From Pseudolabrys sp. (GTDB taxonomy: Bacteria > Pseudomonadota > Alphaproteobacteria > Rhizobiales > Xanthobacteraceae): a stretch of DNA of 5,008 nucleotides. A program made the position numbers and the translations under genes. The stretch is taken from positions 1 to 5,008 of the forward strand of contig JAHCKF010000276.1 of assembly GCA_026125925.1 (NCBI GenBank). The letters are read 5' to 3'. The first letter of the stretch is position 1. Every line of letters starts with the position of its first letter. This document shows positions 1-5,008 of the stretch, piece by piece. The notes beneath the pieces are model-generated. The model did not search any database, was not told the DNA's origin, and saw nothing but the letters and a program-made list of their open reading frames with translations.

Positions 1-825
1 CAGTTCGGCGGGCCGAGCGAAGTCCTGATCCGCATTGCCGAGCAGCCGGGCGGCGACGCCGCGCAGCAGCAGGCGGTGCAGAAGGTACGGGCCGCGCTTG
101 GCGACAAGATAGAATATCGCCGCGTCGAGGTGGTCGGCCCGCGCGTCTCCGGCGAACTCTTGTCCTATGGCGTCATCGGCCTCGGCCTCGCCATCATCGG
201 CATCCTGATCTACCTGTGGTTCCGCTTCGAGTGGCAGTTCGCGCTCGGCGCCATGATCGCCAACGTGCACGACCTCGTGCTCACCATCGGCTTCATGTCG
301 ATGGCGCAGATCGATTTCGATCTCACCAGCATCGCCGCGCTGCTCACCATTCTCGGCTACTCGCTGAACGACACCGTCGTCATCTACGACCGTATCCGCG
401 AGATGCTGCGCCGCTACAAGAAGATGCCGATGGCGGACCTGCTCAACGCTTCGGTCAATCAGACCCTGTCGCGCTCGGTCATCACCCACGTCACGGTGAC
501 GCTGGCGCTGCTGGCGCTGCTGTTGTTCGGCGGGCAGGCGATCCACTCCTTCACCGCCACCATGATGTTCGGCGTCGTGCTGGTCGGTACCTATACGTCG
601 ATCTTCATCGCCGCGCCGATTCTGATCTATCTCGGCGTCGGCACCGGCCGCGACGCGCTGTCGGCCGAGCCGCAGCCCGAGATCGTCAATCCGAACGCCA
701 TTCCGGCCCGCTTTGCCGAGGATACGTCCGAGGACGAGGTCGCCGACAAGCCCGCAACGCGTCCGACCAAAACGTCGCCGACCAACAAGCCGGCGCCCCG
801 ATCCAAGCCGAAGGGCCGCCGCTGA
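1..825 (+). CDS. secF: Protein translocase subunit SecF (C-terminal part, 5' end outside window)
   Basis: SecF works with SecD and YajC in the inner membrane and uses the proton-motive force to help SecYEG complete export and membrane insertion. The reading frame is open from base 1 and ends at TGA 823-825, giving 274 residues; TM1 and the start of the periplasmic domain lie outside. Visible in order (window residue numbers): end of the periplasmic domain with the conserved VVGPRVSGEL (44-53), TM2 about 54-74, TM3 about 80-101 containing NVHD, TM4 about 108-129 running into the family signature SLNDTVVIYDRIRE (121-134), TM5 about 163-177, and TM6 about 184-212. A charged cytosolic tail of about 60 residues follows, rich first in Glu/Asp and then in Lys/Arg/Pro, ending KGRR. 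It is the first gene of a probable operon with the next two. Identity is secure; whether secD lies just upstream cannot be seen. Confidence 0.96.
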   Translation, partial: QFGGPSEVLIRIAEQPGGDAAQQQAVQKVRAALGDKIEYRRVEVVGPRVSGELLSYGVIGLGLAIIGILIYLWFRFEWQFALGAMIANVHDLVLTIGFMSMAQIDFDLTSIAALLTILGYSLNDTVVIYDRIREMLRRYKKMPMADLLNASVNQTLSRSVITHVTVTLALLALLLFGGQAIHSFTATMMFGVVLVGTYTSIFIAAPILIYLGVGTGRDALSAEPQPEIVNPNAIPARFAEDTSEDEVADKPATRPTKTSPTNKPAPRSKPKGRR

Positions 826-827
826 CG

Positions 828-1217
828 ATGGCGGATGACCTCGGCAGCGACACGCCGCATCTGCCGACGCCCGCGCCGATCGATGCCTACGGCAATGGCG
901 GGTTCCGTTTCGGCGGCATGTCGCACCGCGGCTCGATCATCTGCTTTCCCGACGGGATGTGGGCCTGGCCGGTGACGTCGTTCAAGGATGTCGATGCCGA
1001 CACGCTGGCGCAGGCTTTCGCGCGCGGCGACACGCTCGACGTGTTCCTGATCGGCGCGGGCCGCGATCCCGTTCTCCTGCCGCCGCGTTTGCGCGAGATG
1101 TTTCACGACCTGTCGATTTCTGTCGATGTCATGACGACGGGGGCGGCCGTGCGGACCTACAATGTACTGCTCGCCGAGAACCGCCGCGCCGGCGCGGCGC
1201 TGATCGCGGTGGAGTAG
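828..1217 (+). CDS. Mth938/DUF498-domain protein (NDUFAF3-like)
   Basis: The product has 129 residues and belongs to the Mth938 (DUF498) family, which includes the mitochondrial complex I assembly factor NDUFAF3. The fold is a small alpha/beta domain with no known catalytic activity. Family marks seen: the N-terminal strand region IDAYGNGGFRFGG (18-30), RGSIICFPDGMWAW (34-47), the core DVFLIGAGRD (71-80), PPRLRE (85-90), and the C-terminal MTTGAAVRTYNVLLAENRR (102-120), where the domain normally places a helix followed by a short strand (ALIAV). ATG 828 lies 2 bases after the secF stop, so translational coupling is likely; only a weak AAGG (811-814) lies upstream as a ribosome site. The frame is open further upstream, but that part is antiparallel noise inside secF. 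Its role here is inferred: an assembly or membrane-insertion helper working with SecF and the next gene product. Confidence 0.88.
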   Translation: MADDLGSDTPHLPTPAPIDAYGNGGFRFGGMSHRGSIICFPDGMWAWPVTSFKDVDADTLAQAFARGDTLDVFLIGAGRDPVLLPPRLREMFHDLSISVDVMTTGAAVRTYNVLLAENRRAGAALIAVE

Positions 1218-1220
1218 TTC

Positions 1221-1246
1221 GTTGTCCTCGCCTGCGCGGGGACGAC
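1221..1246. repeat. Palindromic repeat copy 1 (imperfect hairpin)
   Basis: The arms 1221-1231 and 1236-1246 flank the loop CTGC. As RNA they form 11 pairs, two of them G-U. The 20-base core (1224-1243) differs from the copy at 2718-2739 at only two positions. It sits in the 47-base gap between two genes of the secF unit, 3 bases after a stop codon and ahead of the next ribosome site. No T-run follows, so it does not look like an intrinsic terminator. It resembles dispersed intergenic hairpin repeats of Bradyrhizobium-type genomes (from memory). Confidence 0.7.
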
Positions 1247-1252
1247 AGCGAA

Positions 1253-1259
1253 GGTGGAG
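1253..1259 (+). promoter_or_regulatory. Ribosome binding site GGTGGAG fixing the GTG start at 1265
   Basis: GGTGGAG ends 5 bases before GTG 1265 and is the best Shine-Dalgarno match in this part of the window. It supports the GTG start over any upstream or internal ATG for the squalene-synthase-like gene. Confidence 0.7.
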
Positions 1260-1264
1260 ACGCC

Positions 1265-2116
1265 GTGCCCGATAACGCTGCTTACTGCACCGAGCTCGTC
1301 CGCGAAGCCGACCGCGACCGCTATCTTGCGACCTTGTTTTCGCCGGAAGACAAGCGCGGTGCGCTGTTCGCGCTCTATGCCTTCAATATCGAGCTGATCC
1401 GCATCCGCGACGTCGCGCGCGAACCGATGCCCGGCGAGATCCGTCTGCAATGGTGGCGCGAAGTGCTGGAAGGCCAGCGCGACGGCGAGGCGGCGGCGCA
1501 TCCGGTTGCCTCGGCGCTGATGGAGGGTCTCAAGCGTCACGCCGTCACGCCGGACCGGCTCACGGGCATCGTCGATGCCCATCAGTTCGATCTCTACGAC
1601 GAGCCGATGGGCACGCTCGACGATCTCGACAACTATGCGGTGATGACGCAATCGGCGCTGTTCGATGTCGCCATCGCGATACTCGGCGGCGCCGGACGGG
1701 ACGCAATGATGCTGATGCGTGGCGCGGGCATCGCTGCGACCGTGACCTGGATATTGACGAACCTGGCGAAGCACGTGTCACGGCGGCAGATGTTCGTGCC
1801 GCTGGAGGTGCTGGAGCGGCACAAGGTCGATCTCGGCGAGGTCTATGCGGGCAAACCGACCGACGCCTTCAAGTCGGCGCTCGCCGAGTTGCGCCGTCAT
1901 GCCCGCCGGCAGATGAACGCGGCGCGCGCCGAGGTGTCGCATGTGCCGCAGGCGATCCTGCCGGCGCTGCTGCCGCTGGCGCTGATCGGCCCGACGTTAC
2001 GTCCGATGGATCGGCGTGGCTACGAGCCGTTCGACGTCACGCCAATGTCGTCGCTCAAGCGCCAGTGGCTGATCTGGCGCGCGTCACGCAAGCCGGCACG
2101 GATATTCGAGGCTTAG
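1265..2116 (+). CDS. Squalene/phytoene synthase family protein, NDUFAF6-like, probably non-catalytic
   Basis: The 283-residue product has the all-helical squalene/phytoene synthase fold. Family marks: FSPEDKRGALFALYAFNIEL (25-44), IRLQWWREVLEG (59-70), VDAHQFDLYDEP (103-114), LDNYAVMTQSALFD (121-134), TWILTNLAKHVSRRQMFVPL (161-180). True synthases bind prenyl diphosphates with two Asp-rich motifs: a DDxxD-type motif shortly after the conserved YAF, and a DxxED-type motif before the GRxYLP-like strand. Here these regions read NIELIRIRD and LAKHVSRR, so the metal-binding aspartates are largely gone. Human NDUFAF6, as I recall it, has the same pattern (AFNVEL and SRRKVFLP). I infer a complex I assembly role rather than carotenoid or hopanoid synthesis. 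GTG 1265 is chosen because GGTGGAG lies 5 bases upstream. The stop overlaps the stop of the convergent GNAT gene by the shared bases TTAG. Confidence 0.86.
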   Translation: MPDNAAYCTELVREADRDRYLATLFSPEDKRGALFALYAFNIELIRIRDVAREPMPGEIRLQWWREVLEGQRDGEAAAHPVASALMEGLKRHAVTPDRLTGIVDAHQFDLYDEPMGTLDDLDNYAVMTQSALFDVAIAILGGAGRDAMMLMRGAGIAATVTWILTNLAKHVSRRQMFVPLEVLERHKVDLGEVYAGKPTDAFKSALAELRRHARRQMNAARAEVSHVPQAILPALLPLALIGPTLRPMDRRGYEPFDVTPMSSLKRQWLIWRASRKPARIFEA

Positions 2117-2646
2117 GGTGACTTCATGACCTTTTCGAACTGAAAGGATTCACCATCTCCGGGCAGATCGTCTGGCCGCTCCGATTGGTGCGGGTCGGAA
2201 TGATGCCGATTGAAGAACTCTATAATCTTGAAGCCACACTTGTTTACGTAGAAGTGAATGTTTCGCTTTTCGAAGTATGGGGTATGCGTCTGCCACGTGA
2301 CCGTCTGCGGATAGCGTCGCTCGATTGCCAACCAGGCCTTCAGGCCCAGACCCCGGCTATGCTCGCCCACCTTGATGAAGAAGAGATCAAGCGAGTTGTG
2401 GTTCGTCTTCGTGTCGACGGTTACGACGGCACCGCCAACCTTGCGGCCGTCGAAATGGATGTGCAGAACCACGGCGCCGGGTGCTGTTATGGCTGAATCC
2501 AGATCTTGATCAGATGGGATGGGTCCGTCCGGCAGACCTCCAAACTCTTCGACAACGGCAACTGCAAATGCATCTTGCAGTTCCTTCTTGAAGGTCGCCA
2601 TGTCACTCAGATGAGCCTCTGTGAGGGTAACTTGTTCGCTCGTCAT
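2113..2646 (-). CDS. GNAT family N-acetyltransferase
   Basis: The 177-residue product has the GNAT fold, which transfers an acetyl group from acetyl-CoA to an amine; the substrate is not predictable. Seen: the beta-hairpin GRKVGGAVVTVDT (67-79), strand SLDLFFIKV (85-93), the acetyl-CoA motif A HSRGLGLKAW (96-105, Q/RxxGxG/A type), and a strongly conserved-looking segment TPYFEKRNIHFYVNKCGF (122-139) that makes the C-terminal strands, ending FEKVMK. This block matches a GNAT subgroup I recall from Firmicutes and Enterobacteria. ATG 2646 is preferred because the family begins with a strand like VTLTEAHLSD; the ribosome site there (AAAGAG) is weak, and Met16 is the alternative. GC is about 55% by hand count, against roughly 70% in sampled lines of the flanking genes, with one stretch near 2221-2280 below 40%. 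This suggests acquisition by transfer. It is likely a single-gene unit. Confidence 0.88.
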   Translation of the reverse strand: MTSEQVTLTEAHLSDMATFKKELQDAFAVAVVEEFGGLPDGPIPSDQDLDSAITAPGAVVLHIHFDGRKVGGAVVTVDTKTNHNSLDLFFIKVGEHSRGLGLKAWLAIERRYPQTVTWQTHTPYFEKRNIHFYVNKCGFKIIEFFNRHHSDPHQSERPDDLPGDGESFQFEKVMKSP

Positions 2647-2717
2647 CCGAACTCTTTACAGCGTGCATAGAGCGAAAATTGGGCGCCGCATGCGCATCCA
2701 GACTTGCGATCGTACCG

Positions 2718-2739
2718 GGTCCCCGCTTGCGCGGGGACC
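2718..2739. repeat. Palindromic repeat copy 2 (perfect hairpin)
   Basis: A perfect inverted repeat: arms GGTCCCCGC (2718-2726) and GCGGGGACC (2731-2739) around the loop TTGC. It begins 4 bases downstream of the trmFO stop and lies in the 97-base gap before the GNAT gene. No T-run follows on either strand, so Rho-independent termination is doubtful, though a 3'-end stabilising or transcription-slowing role for trmFO mRNA is possible. It is the same family as the hairpin at 1221-1246. The rest of the gap holds no clear promoter that I can see. Confidence 0.75.
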
Positions 2740-2743
2740 GGCG

Positions 2744-4180
2744 CTATTCCGCGGCGTCTGCCTTCGCGCCGTTCATCCAGGCCTCCAGATCTGCCAGCGC
2801 CCGGGCGCTGAGGGCACCCTTGCGCGCGACGTTCTTGGCCGAGCCGCGGCCGTATTTGCGGCCGTTCTTGTCGTACTCGACGGCTTCCGTGATCGGCGGA
2901 AACAGGCCGAAATTGATATTCATCGGTTGGAATGACGAAGCGCCGGCGTCGATGGTTTCGAGATGGCCGCCGGTGATATGGGCGAGCAGGGCGCCGTGCG
3001 CCGTGGTCGGCGGCGGCGCGCTGAGCGTTTCGCCGCGTCGCTCGGCGGCGGCAAAGCGCGCCGCCATCAGGCCGACGGCGGCGCTTTCAACATAACCCTC
3101 GCAGCCGGTGATCTGGCCCGCGAAGCGCCACGCCGGATTGGCCTTCAGGCGCAGCGTCTCATCGAGCAGCTTCGGCGAGTTGAGGAAGGTGTTGCGATGC
3201 AGGCCGCCGAGGCGGGCGAACTCGGCGTTCTCGAGGCCGGGAATGGTGCGGAAGATGCGTACCTGTTCGCCGTGCTTCAACTTGGTCTGGAAGCCGACCA
3301 TGTTGAACAGGGTGCCGAGCTTGTTGTCCTGGCGAAGCTGCACAACGGCGTAGGACTTCACGTCCGGCGAGCGCGGATTGGTCAGGCCGAACGGCTTCAT
3401 CGGACCGTGGCGCAGGGTTTCGCGACCGCGTTCGGCCATCACCTCGATCGGCAGGCAGCCGTTGAAATAGGGTGTGTTTGCTTCCCATTCCTTGAACGAG
3501 GTCTTGTCGCCGGCCAGCAGCGCATCGATGAAGGCGTCGTACTCTTCGCGCGACAGCGGACAGTTGATGTAGTCGGCGCCGGAGCCGCCGGGGCCGGCCT
3601 TGTCGTAGCGCGACTGGAACCAGGCGGTTTCCATGTCGATGGAGTCGCGATGCACGATCGGCGCGATGGCATCGAAGAAGGCGAGTTGCGTCTCACCGGT
3701 CTTCTGCGCGATCGCCGCGGCGAGGTCGGGTGAGGTCAGCGGTCCGGTGGCGATGATGACATTGTCCCAGTCGGCTGGCGGCACCGCGACTTCGCCGCGC
3801 TCCAGCGTGATCAGGGGCTCGGCCTCGAGCGCCTGCGTCACTGCGGCCGAGAAGCCATCGCGATCGACGGCGAGCGCGCCGCCGGCGGGCATCTGGTTGG
3901 CGTCAGCCGCGCGCATGATCAGCGAGCCGAGCCGGCGCATTTCCGCATGCAGCAGGCCGACGGCGTTGCTGGTGGCATCGTCGGAGCGGAACGAGTTGGA
4001 ACACACGAGTTCGGCATAGAAGTCGGTTTTATGCGCCGCAGTCTCGCGCCGCGGCCGCATCTCATGCAGGATGACCGGCACGCGGGCCTTGGCGAGCTGC
4101 CAGGCCGCTTCGGAACCGGCGAGACCGCCGCCGACAATGTGGACGGGCTGAAATTTGGTCATAGTCATGGGGTTGATCAT
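2744..4180 (-). CDS. trmFO: Methylenetetrahydrofolate-tRNA-(uracil-5-)-methyltransferase TrmFO
   Basis: TrmFO makes 5-methyluridine at position 54 in the T-loop of tRNA, taking the carbon from 5,10-methylenetetrahydrofolate and using FAD and NAD(P)H, unlike SAM-dependent TrmA. The product is 478 residues, near the usual length. Seen: the FAD-binding Rossmann motif [13 protein letters not shown] (15-27), HEMRP (39-43), [10 protein letters not shown] (57-66) with the first conserved Cys (C60), [11 protein letters not shown] (141-151) as the second dinucleotide-fold element, [13 protein letters not shown] (240-252) with the second conserved Cys (C242), FGLTNPR (264-270), [14 protein letters not shown] (293-306), the GCEGYVES motif (359-366), and [10 protein letters not shown] (420-429) near the C-terminus. 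Both cysteines used in catalysis in studied TrmFO proteins are present. The start is uncertain: ATG at 4180, 4168 and 4162 are all in frame and none has a strong ribosome site; the fold needs only the third. It is divergent from the next gene with a very short gap. Confidence 0.96.
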   Translation of the reverse strand: MINPMTMTKFQPVHIVGGGLAGSEAAWQLAKARVPVILHEMRPRRETAAHKTDFYAELVCSNSFRSDDATSNAVGLLHAEMRRLGSLIMRAADANQMPAGGALAVDRDGFSAAVTQALEAEPLITLERGEVAVPPADWDNVIIATGPLTSPDLAAAIAQKTGETQLAFFDAIAPIVHRDSIDMETAWFQSRYDKAGPGGSGADYINCPLSREEYDAFIDALLAGDKTSFKEWEANTPYFNGCLPIEVMAERGRETLRHGPMKPFGLTNPRSPDVKSYAVVQLRQDNKLGTLFNMVGFQTKLKHGEQVRIFRTIPGLENAEFARLGGLHRNTFLNSPKLLDETLRLKANPAWRFAGQITGCEGYVESAAVGLMAARFAAAERRGETLSAPPPTTAHGALLAHITGGHLETIDAGASSFQPMNINFGLFPPITEAVEYDKNGRKYGRGSAKNVARKGALSARALADLEAWMNGAKADAAE

Positions 4181-4209
4181 TAGGCGCTCGCGGCTTGAGC
4201 GGCAATGGC

Positions 4210-4214
4210 GGGGA
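4210..4214 (+). promoter_or_regulatory. Ribosome binding site GGGGA favouring the ATG at 4220
   Basis: GGGGA lies 5 bases before ATG 4220. The earlier in-frame ATG at 4205 has only a GAG (4196-4198) upstream. Together with the standard signal peptide that begins at 4220, this favours the later start. Confidence 0.5.
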
Positions 4215-4219
4215 TACAG

Positions 4220-4837
4220 ATGAAAACGGGGATGCGGGGCGGTCTGGCCGGCCTGTTCGTGCTGATGGCGATGCCGTCGGCCGCGATGGCTCAGGATGCG
4301 GTCGTCGCCGCCGCCTATGGCGGCCTGTCGCTATCGCCTCCGACCACCGACGCCCTCACGGTCTGCCACGGATTTGGCTGTCAGTACCGCGTGGAACTGG
4401 GCCTGACATCGGCGGACCACGCGACCCTCAGGAAGCTGATGGCGGCCGGCAGCAGCTCCGCGGCGAAAGAACGCCAGGCCGTCGCGACGGCGGGGGCCTG
4501 GTTTGACAAGCGTATCGCTCAGGTCGCGGGTACCGCCGGGCACGTCGCCCGCGCCAATCGCGAATACATGTACGACAAGCGCCAGTTCGACTGCATCGAC
4601 ACCAGCCGCAATACGACGTCGCTGCTGCTGCTGCTTCAGCAGATGCAGTTGCTGCGCCACCACACTGTGGCGGCCCCCGAGGCCCGCGGCCACATCTTCG
4701 ATTTCAAGGCGCCGCATGCGACCGCGGTGCTGGTCGACAAGGAAACCGGCGTCAAATGGTCGGTCGATGCCTGGACCCGCGCTTACGGGCAGGCGCCGGA
4801 GATCATGACGCTCGACCGCTGGATGCAGTCCGACTAG
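4220..4837 (+). CDS. Exported protein of unknown function with possible Cys-His-Asp triad
   Basis: The product has 205 residues from ATG 4220 (an in-frame ATG at 4205 would add five). Residues 1-24 are a clear signal peptide: positive start MKTGMR, hydrophobic core, and AMA before Gln25, so a periplasmic location is likely. The mature part has a CHGFGC motif (49-54), a helical middle (about 64-110), then [16 protein letters not shown] (118-133), the Leu-rich helix [12 protein letters not shown] (134-145), PHATAVLVD (165-173), VKWSVDAW (178-185), and LDRWM at the end. Cys125, His166 and Asp183 come in the order and setting of transglutaminase-like or papain-like cysteine enzymes: a Cys at a helix start, then His and Asp on neighbouring strands. 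I recall uncharacterised proteobacterial proteins with the same set of motifs, but no named function. Enzyme activity is inference. It is followed by a terminator hairpin. Confidence 0.8.
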   Translation: MKTGMRGGLAGLFVLMAMPSAAMAQDAVVAAAYGGLSLSPPTTDALTVCHGFGCQYRVELGLTSADHATLRKLMAAGSSSAAKERQAVATAGAWFDKRIAQVAGTAGHVARANREYMYDKRQFDCIDTSRNTTSLLLLLQQMQLLRHHTVAAPEARGHIFDFKAPHATAVLVDKETGVKWSVDAWTRAYGQAPEIMTLDRWMQSD

Positions 4838-4852
4838 GCCCCCGGAATCGAA

Positions 4853-4876
4853 AACGCCCGCGGTATCGCGGGCGTT
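4853..4876. terminator. Bidirectional intrinsic terminator
   Basis: A perfect 10-bp GC-rich stem, AACGCCCGCG (4853-4862) with CGCGGGCGTT (4867-4876), around the loop GTAT. It is flanked by AA on the left (AAAA at 4851-4854 in all) and by TTCT on the right. It lies 15 bases after the stop of the exported-protein gene and 53 bases from the stop of the convergent DUF1127 gene, so it can end transcripts from both sides. The U-run is better on the minus strand (four U's). Confidence 0.85.
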
Positions 4877-4882
4877 CTGACG

Positions 4883-4909
4883 TCAGGGACACGGAGGGGC
4901 GTGTCCTGA
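4883..4909. repeat. Second inverted repeat in the convergent 3' region
   Basis: GGACACG (4887-4893) pairs with CGTGTCC (4900-4906) around GAGGGG. Beyond a bulged G at 4886, TCA and TGA add three more pairs. It follows the DUF1127 stop on the minus strand by about 20 bases. It has no T-run of its own; it may be part of the 3' untranslated structure of that gene. Confidence 0.45.
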
Positions 4910-4929
4910 TCGACTACCGTGTGGCGGCG

Positions 4930-5008
4930 TTAGGCCTGCCGAGCGGCGCCCCAGGCGGCGCGCTCGATGTCCGAGCGATTGAGGCCGATATCGGCCAATT
5001 CGCGGTCG
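4930..5008 (-). CDS. DUF1127 (YjiS-like) small protein, C-terminal end only
   Basis: Reading leftward from the window edge, the minus strand is open for 25 residues, DRELADIGLNRSDIERAAWG followed by AARQA, then TAA (4932-4930). The segment DRELADIGLNRSDIE is the signature of the DUF1127 domain, a roughly 40-residue, Arg-rich unit common in many copies in Hyphomicrobiales. Small DUF1127 proteins of relatives have been linked to RNA turnover and to phosphate and carbon metabolism; nothing here shows which role applies. The start, promoter and N-terminal part are outside the window. The hairpins at 4883-4909 and 4853-4876 lie in its 3' region. Confidence 0.8.
   Translation of the reverse strand, partial: DRELADIGLNRSDIERAAWGAARQA

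Noticed and set aside
627..1106. Long minus-strand open frame across the secF tail and the Mth938-domain gene
   Set aside because: Arg/Ala-rich composition without recognisable domains, antisense to two clear genes; an expected by-product of high GC.
1265..2116. Reading the gene as a true phytoene or squalene synthase of carotenoid or hopanoid synthesis
   Set aside because: The Asp-rich catalytic motifs are missing, and no isoprenoid gene (hpn or crt) is in view.
2185..2496. Plus-strand open frame of 103 codons inside the GNAT gene
   Set aside because: Antisense to a well-recognised GNAT protein; no motif or ribosome site supports it.
2647..2743. Search for insertion-sequence ends or target duplications next to the low-GC GNAT gene
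   Set aside because: Apart from the hairpin repeat I could find no matching terminal repeats or direct duplications on both sides of the gene.
2963..3733. Long plus-strand open frame (256 codons) inside trmFO
   Set aside because: It is the antisense shadow of strongly conserved TrmFO sequence and shows no family motif of its own.
4155..4183. Possible sigma-70 promoter on the + strand, TTGGTC with CATTAG at 17-base spacing
   Set aside because: Only three of six bases match in each box; this is within chance in such sequence.
4621..4655. CTG/CAG-rich run with a small inverted repeat (CTGCTG, CTT, CAGCAG)
   Set aside because: It is explained by the Leu/Gln helix it encodes ([11 protein letters not shown]) in the exported protein; no separate repeat function is supported.
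4878..4885. Eight-base palindrome TGACGTCA
   Set aside because: A single short palindrome without a second copy or promoter context; it partly overlaps the arm of the next hairpin.

Overview
The window looks like chromosomal DNA of a high-GC alphaproteobacterium, most likely of the Hyphomicrobiales (Bradyrhizobium/Rhodopseudomonas/Afipia-like). The signs are a strong G/C bias at third codon positions, a folate-dependent tRNA methylase (TrmFO), a DUF1127-type small protein, hairpin repeats of the GTCCCCGC-loop-GCGGGGAC kind, and the order secF, Mth938-domain gene, squalene/phytoene-synthase-like gene. The genus is inferred from memory of such genomes, not from a search.

Layout. Bases 1-2116 (+ strand) hold the 3' part of secF, then a Mth938/DUF498-domain gene that begins 2 bases after the secF stop, then after a 47-base gap a gene of the squalene/phytoene synthase superfamily. 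The last two are homologues of the mitochondrial complex I assembly factors NDUFAF3 and NDUFAF6. Bases 2113-2646 (- strand) carry a GNAT acetyltransferase gene of clearly lower GC (about 55% by hand count), whose stop overlaps the stop of the preceding gene. Bases 2744-4180 (- strand) encode TrmFO, the m5U54 tRNA methylase. Bases 4220-4837 (+ strand, divergent from trmFO) encode an exported protein of unknown function with a possible Cys-His-Asp triad. A perfect 10-bp terminator hairpin with A and T flanks separates it from the 3' end of a convergent DUF1127 gene at the right edge.

How the parts fit. The first three genes form one probable transcription unit linking Sec-dependent membrane insertion with two proteins whose eukaryotic relatives help assemble respiratory complex I. 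The squalene-synthase-like member lacks the usual aspartate-rich catalytic motifs, which fits an assembly role better than isoprenoid synthesis. The GNAT gene looks like a later insertion between this unit and trmFO. Two copies of one palindromic repeat lie in the window, one inside the unit and one just after trmFO. I see no transposase, integrase, CRISPR array, tRNA or rRNA. No stretch of more than about 100 bases lacks a gene.
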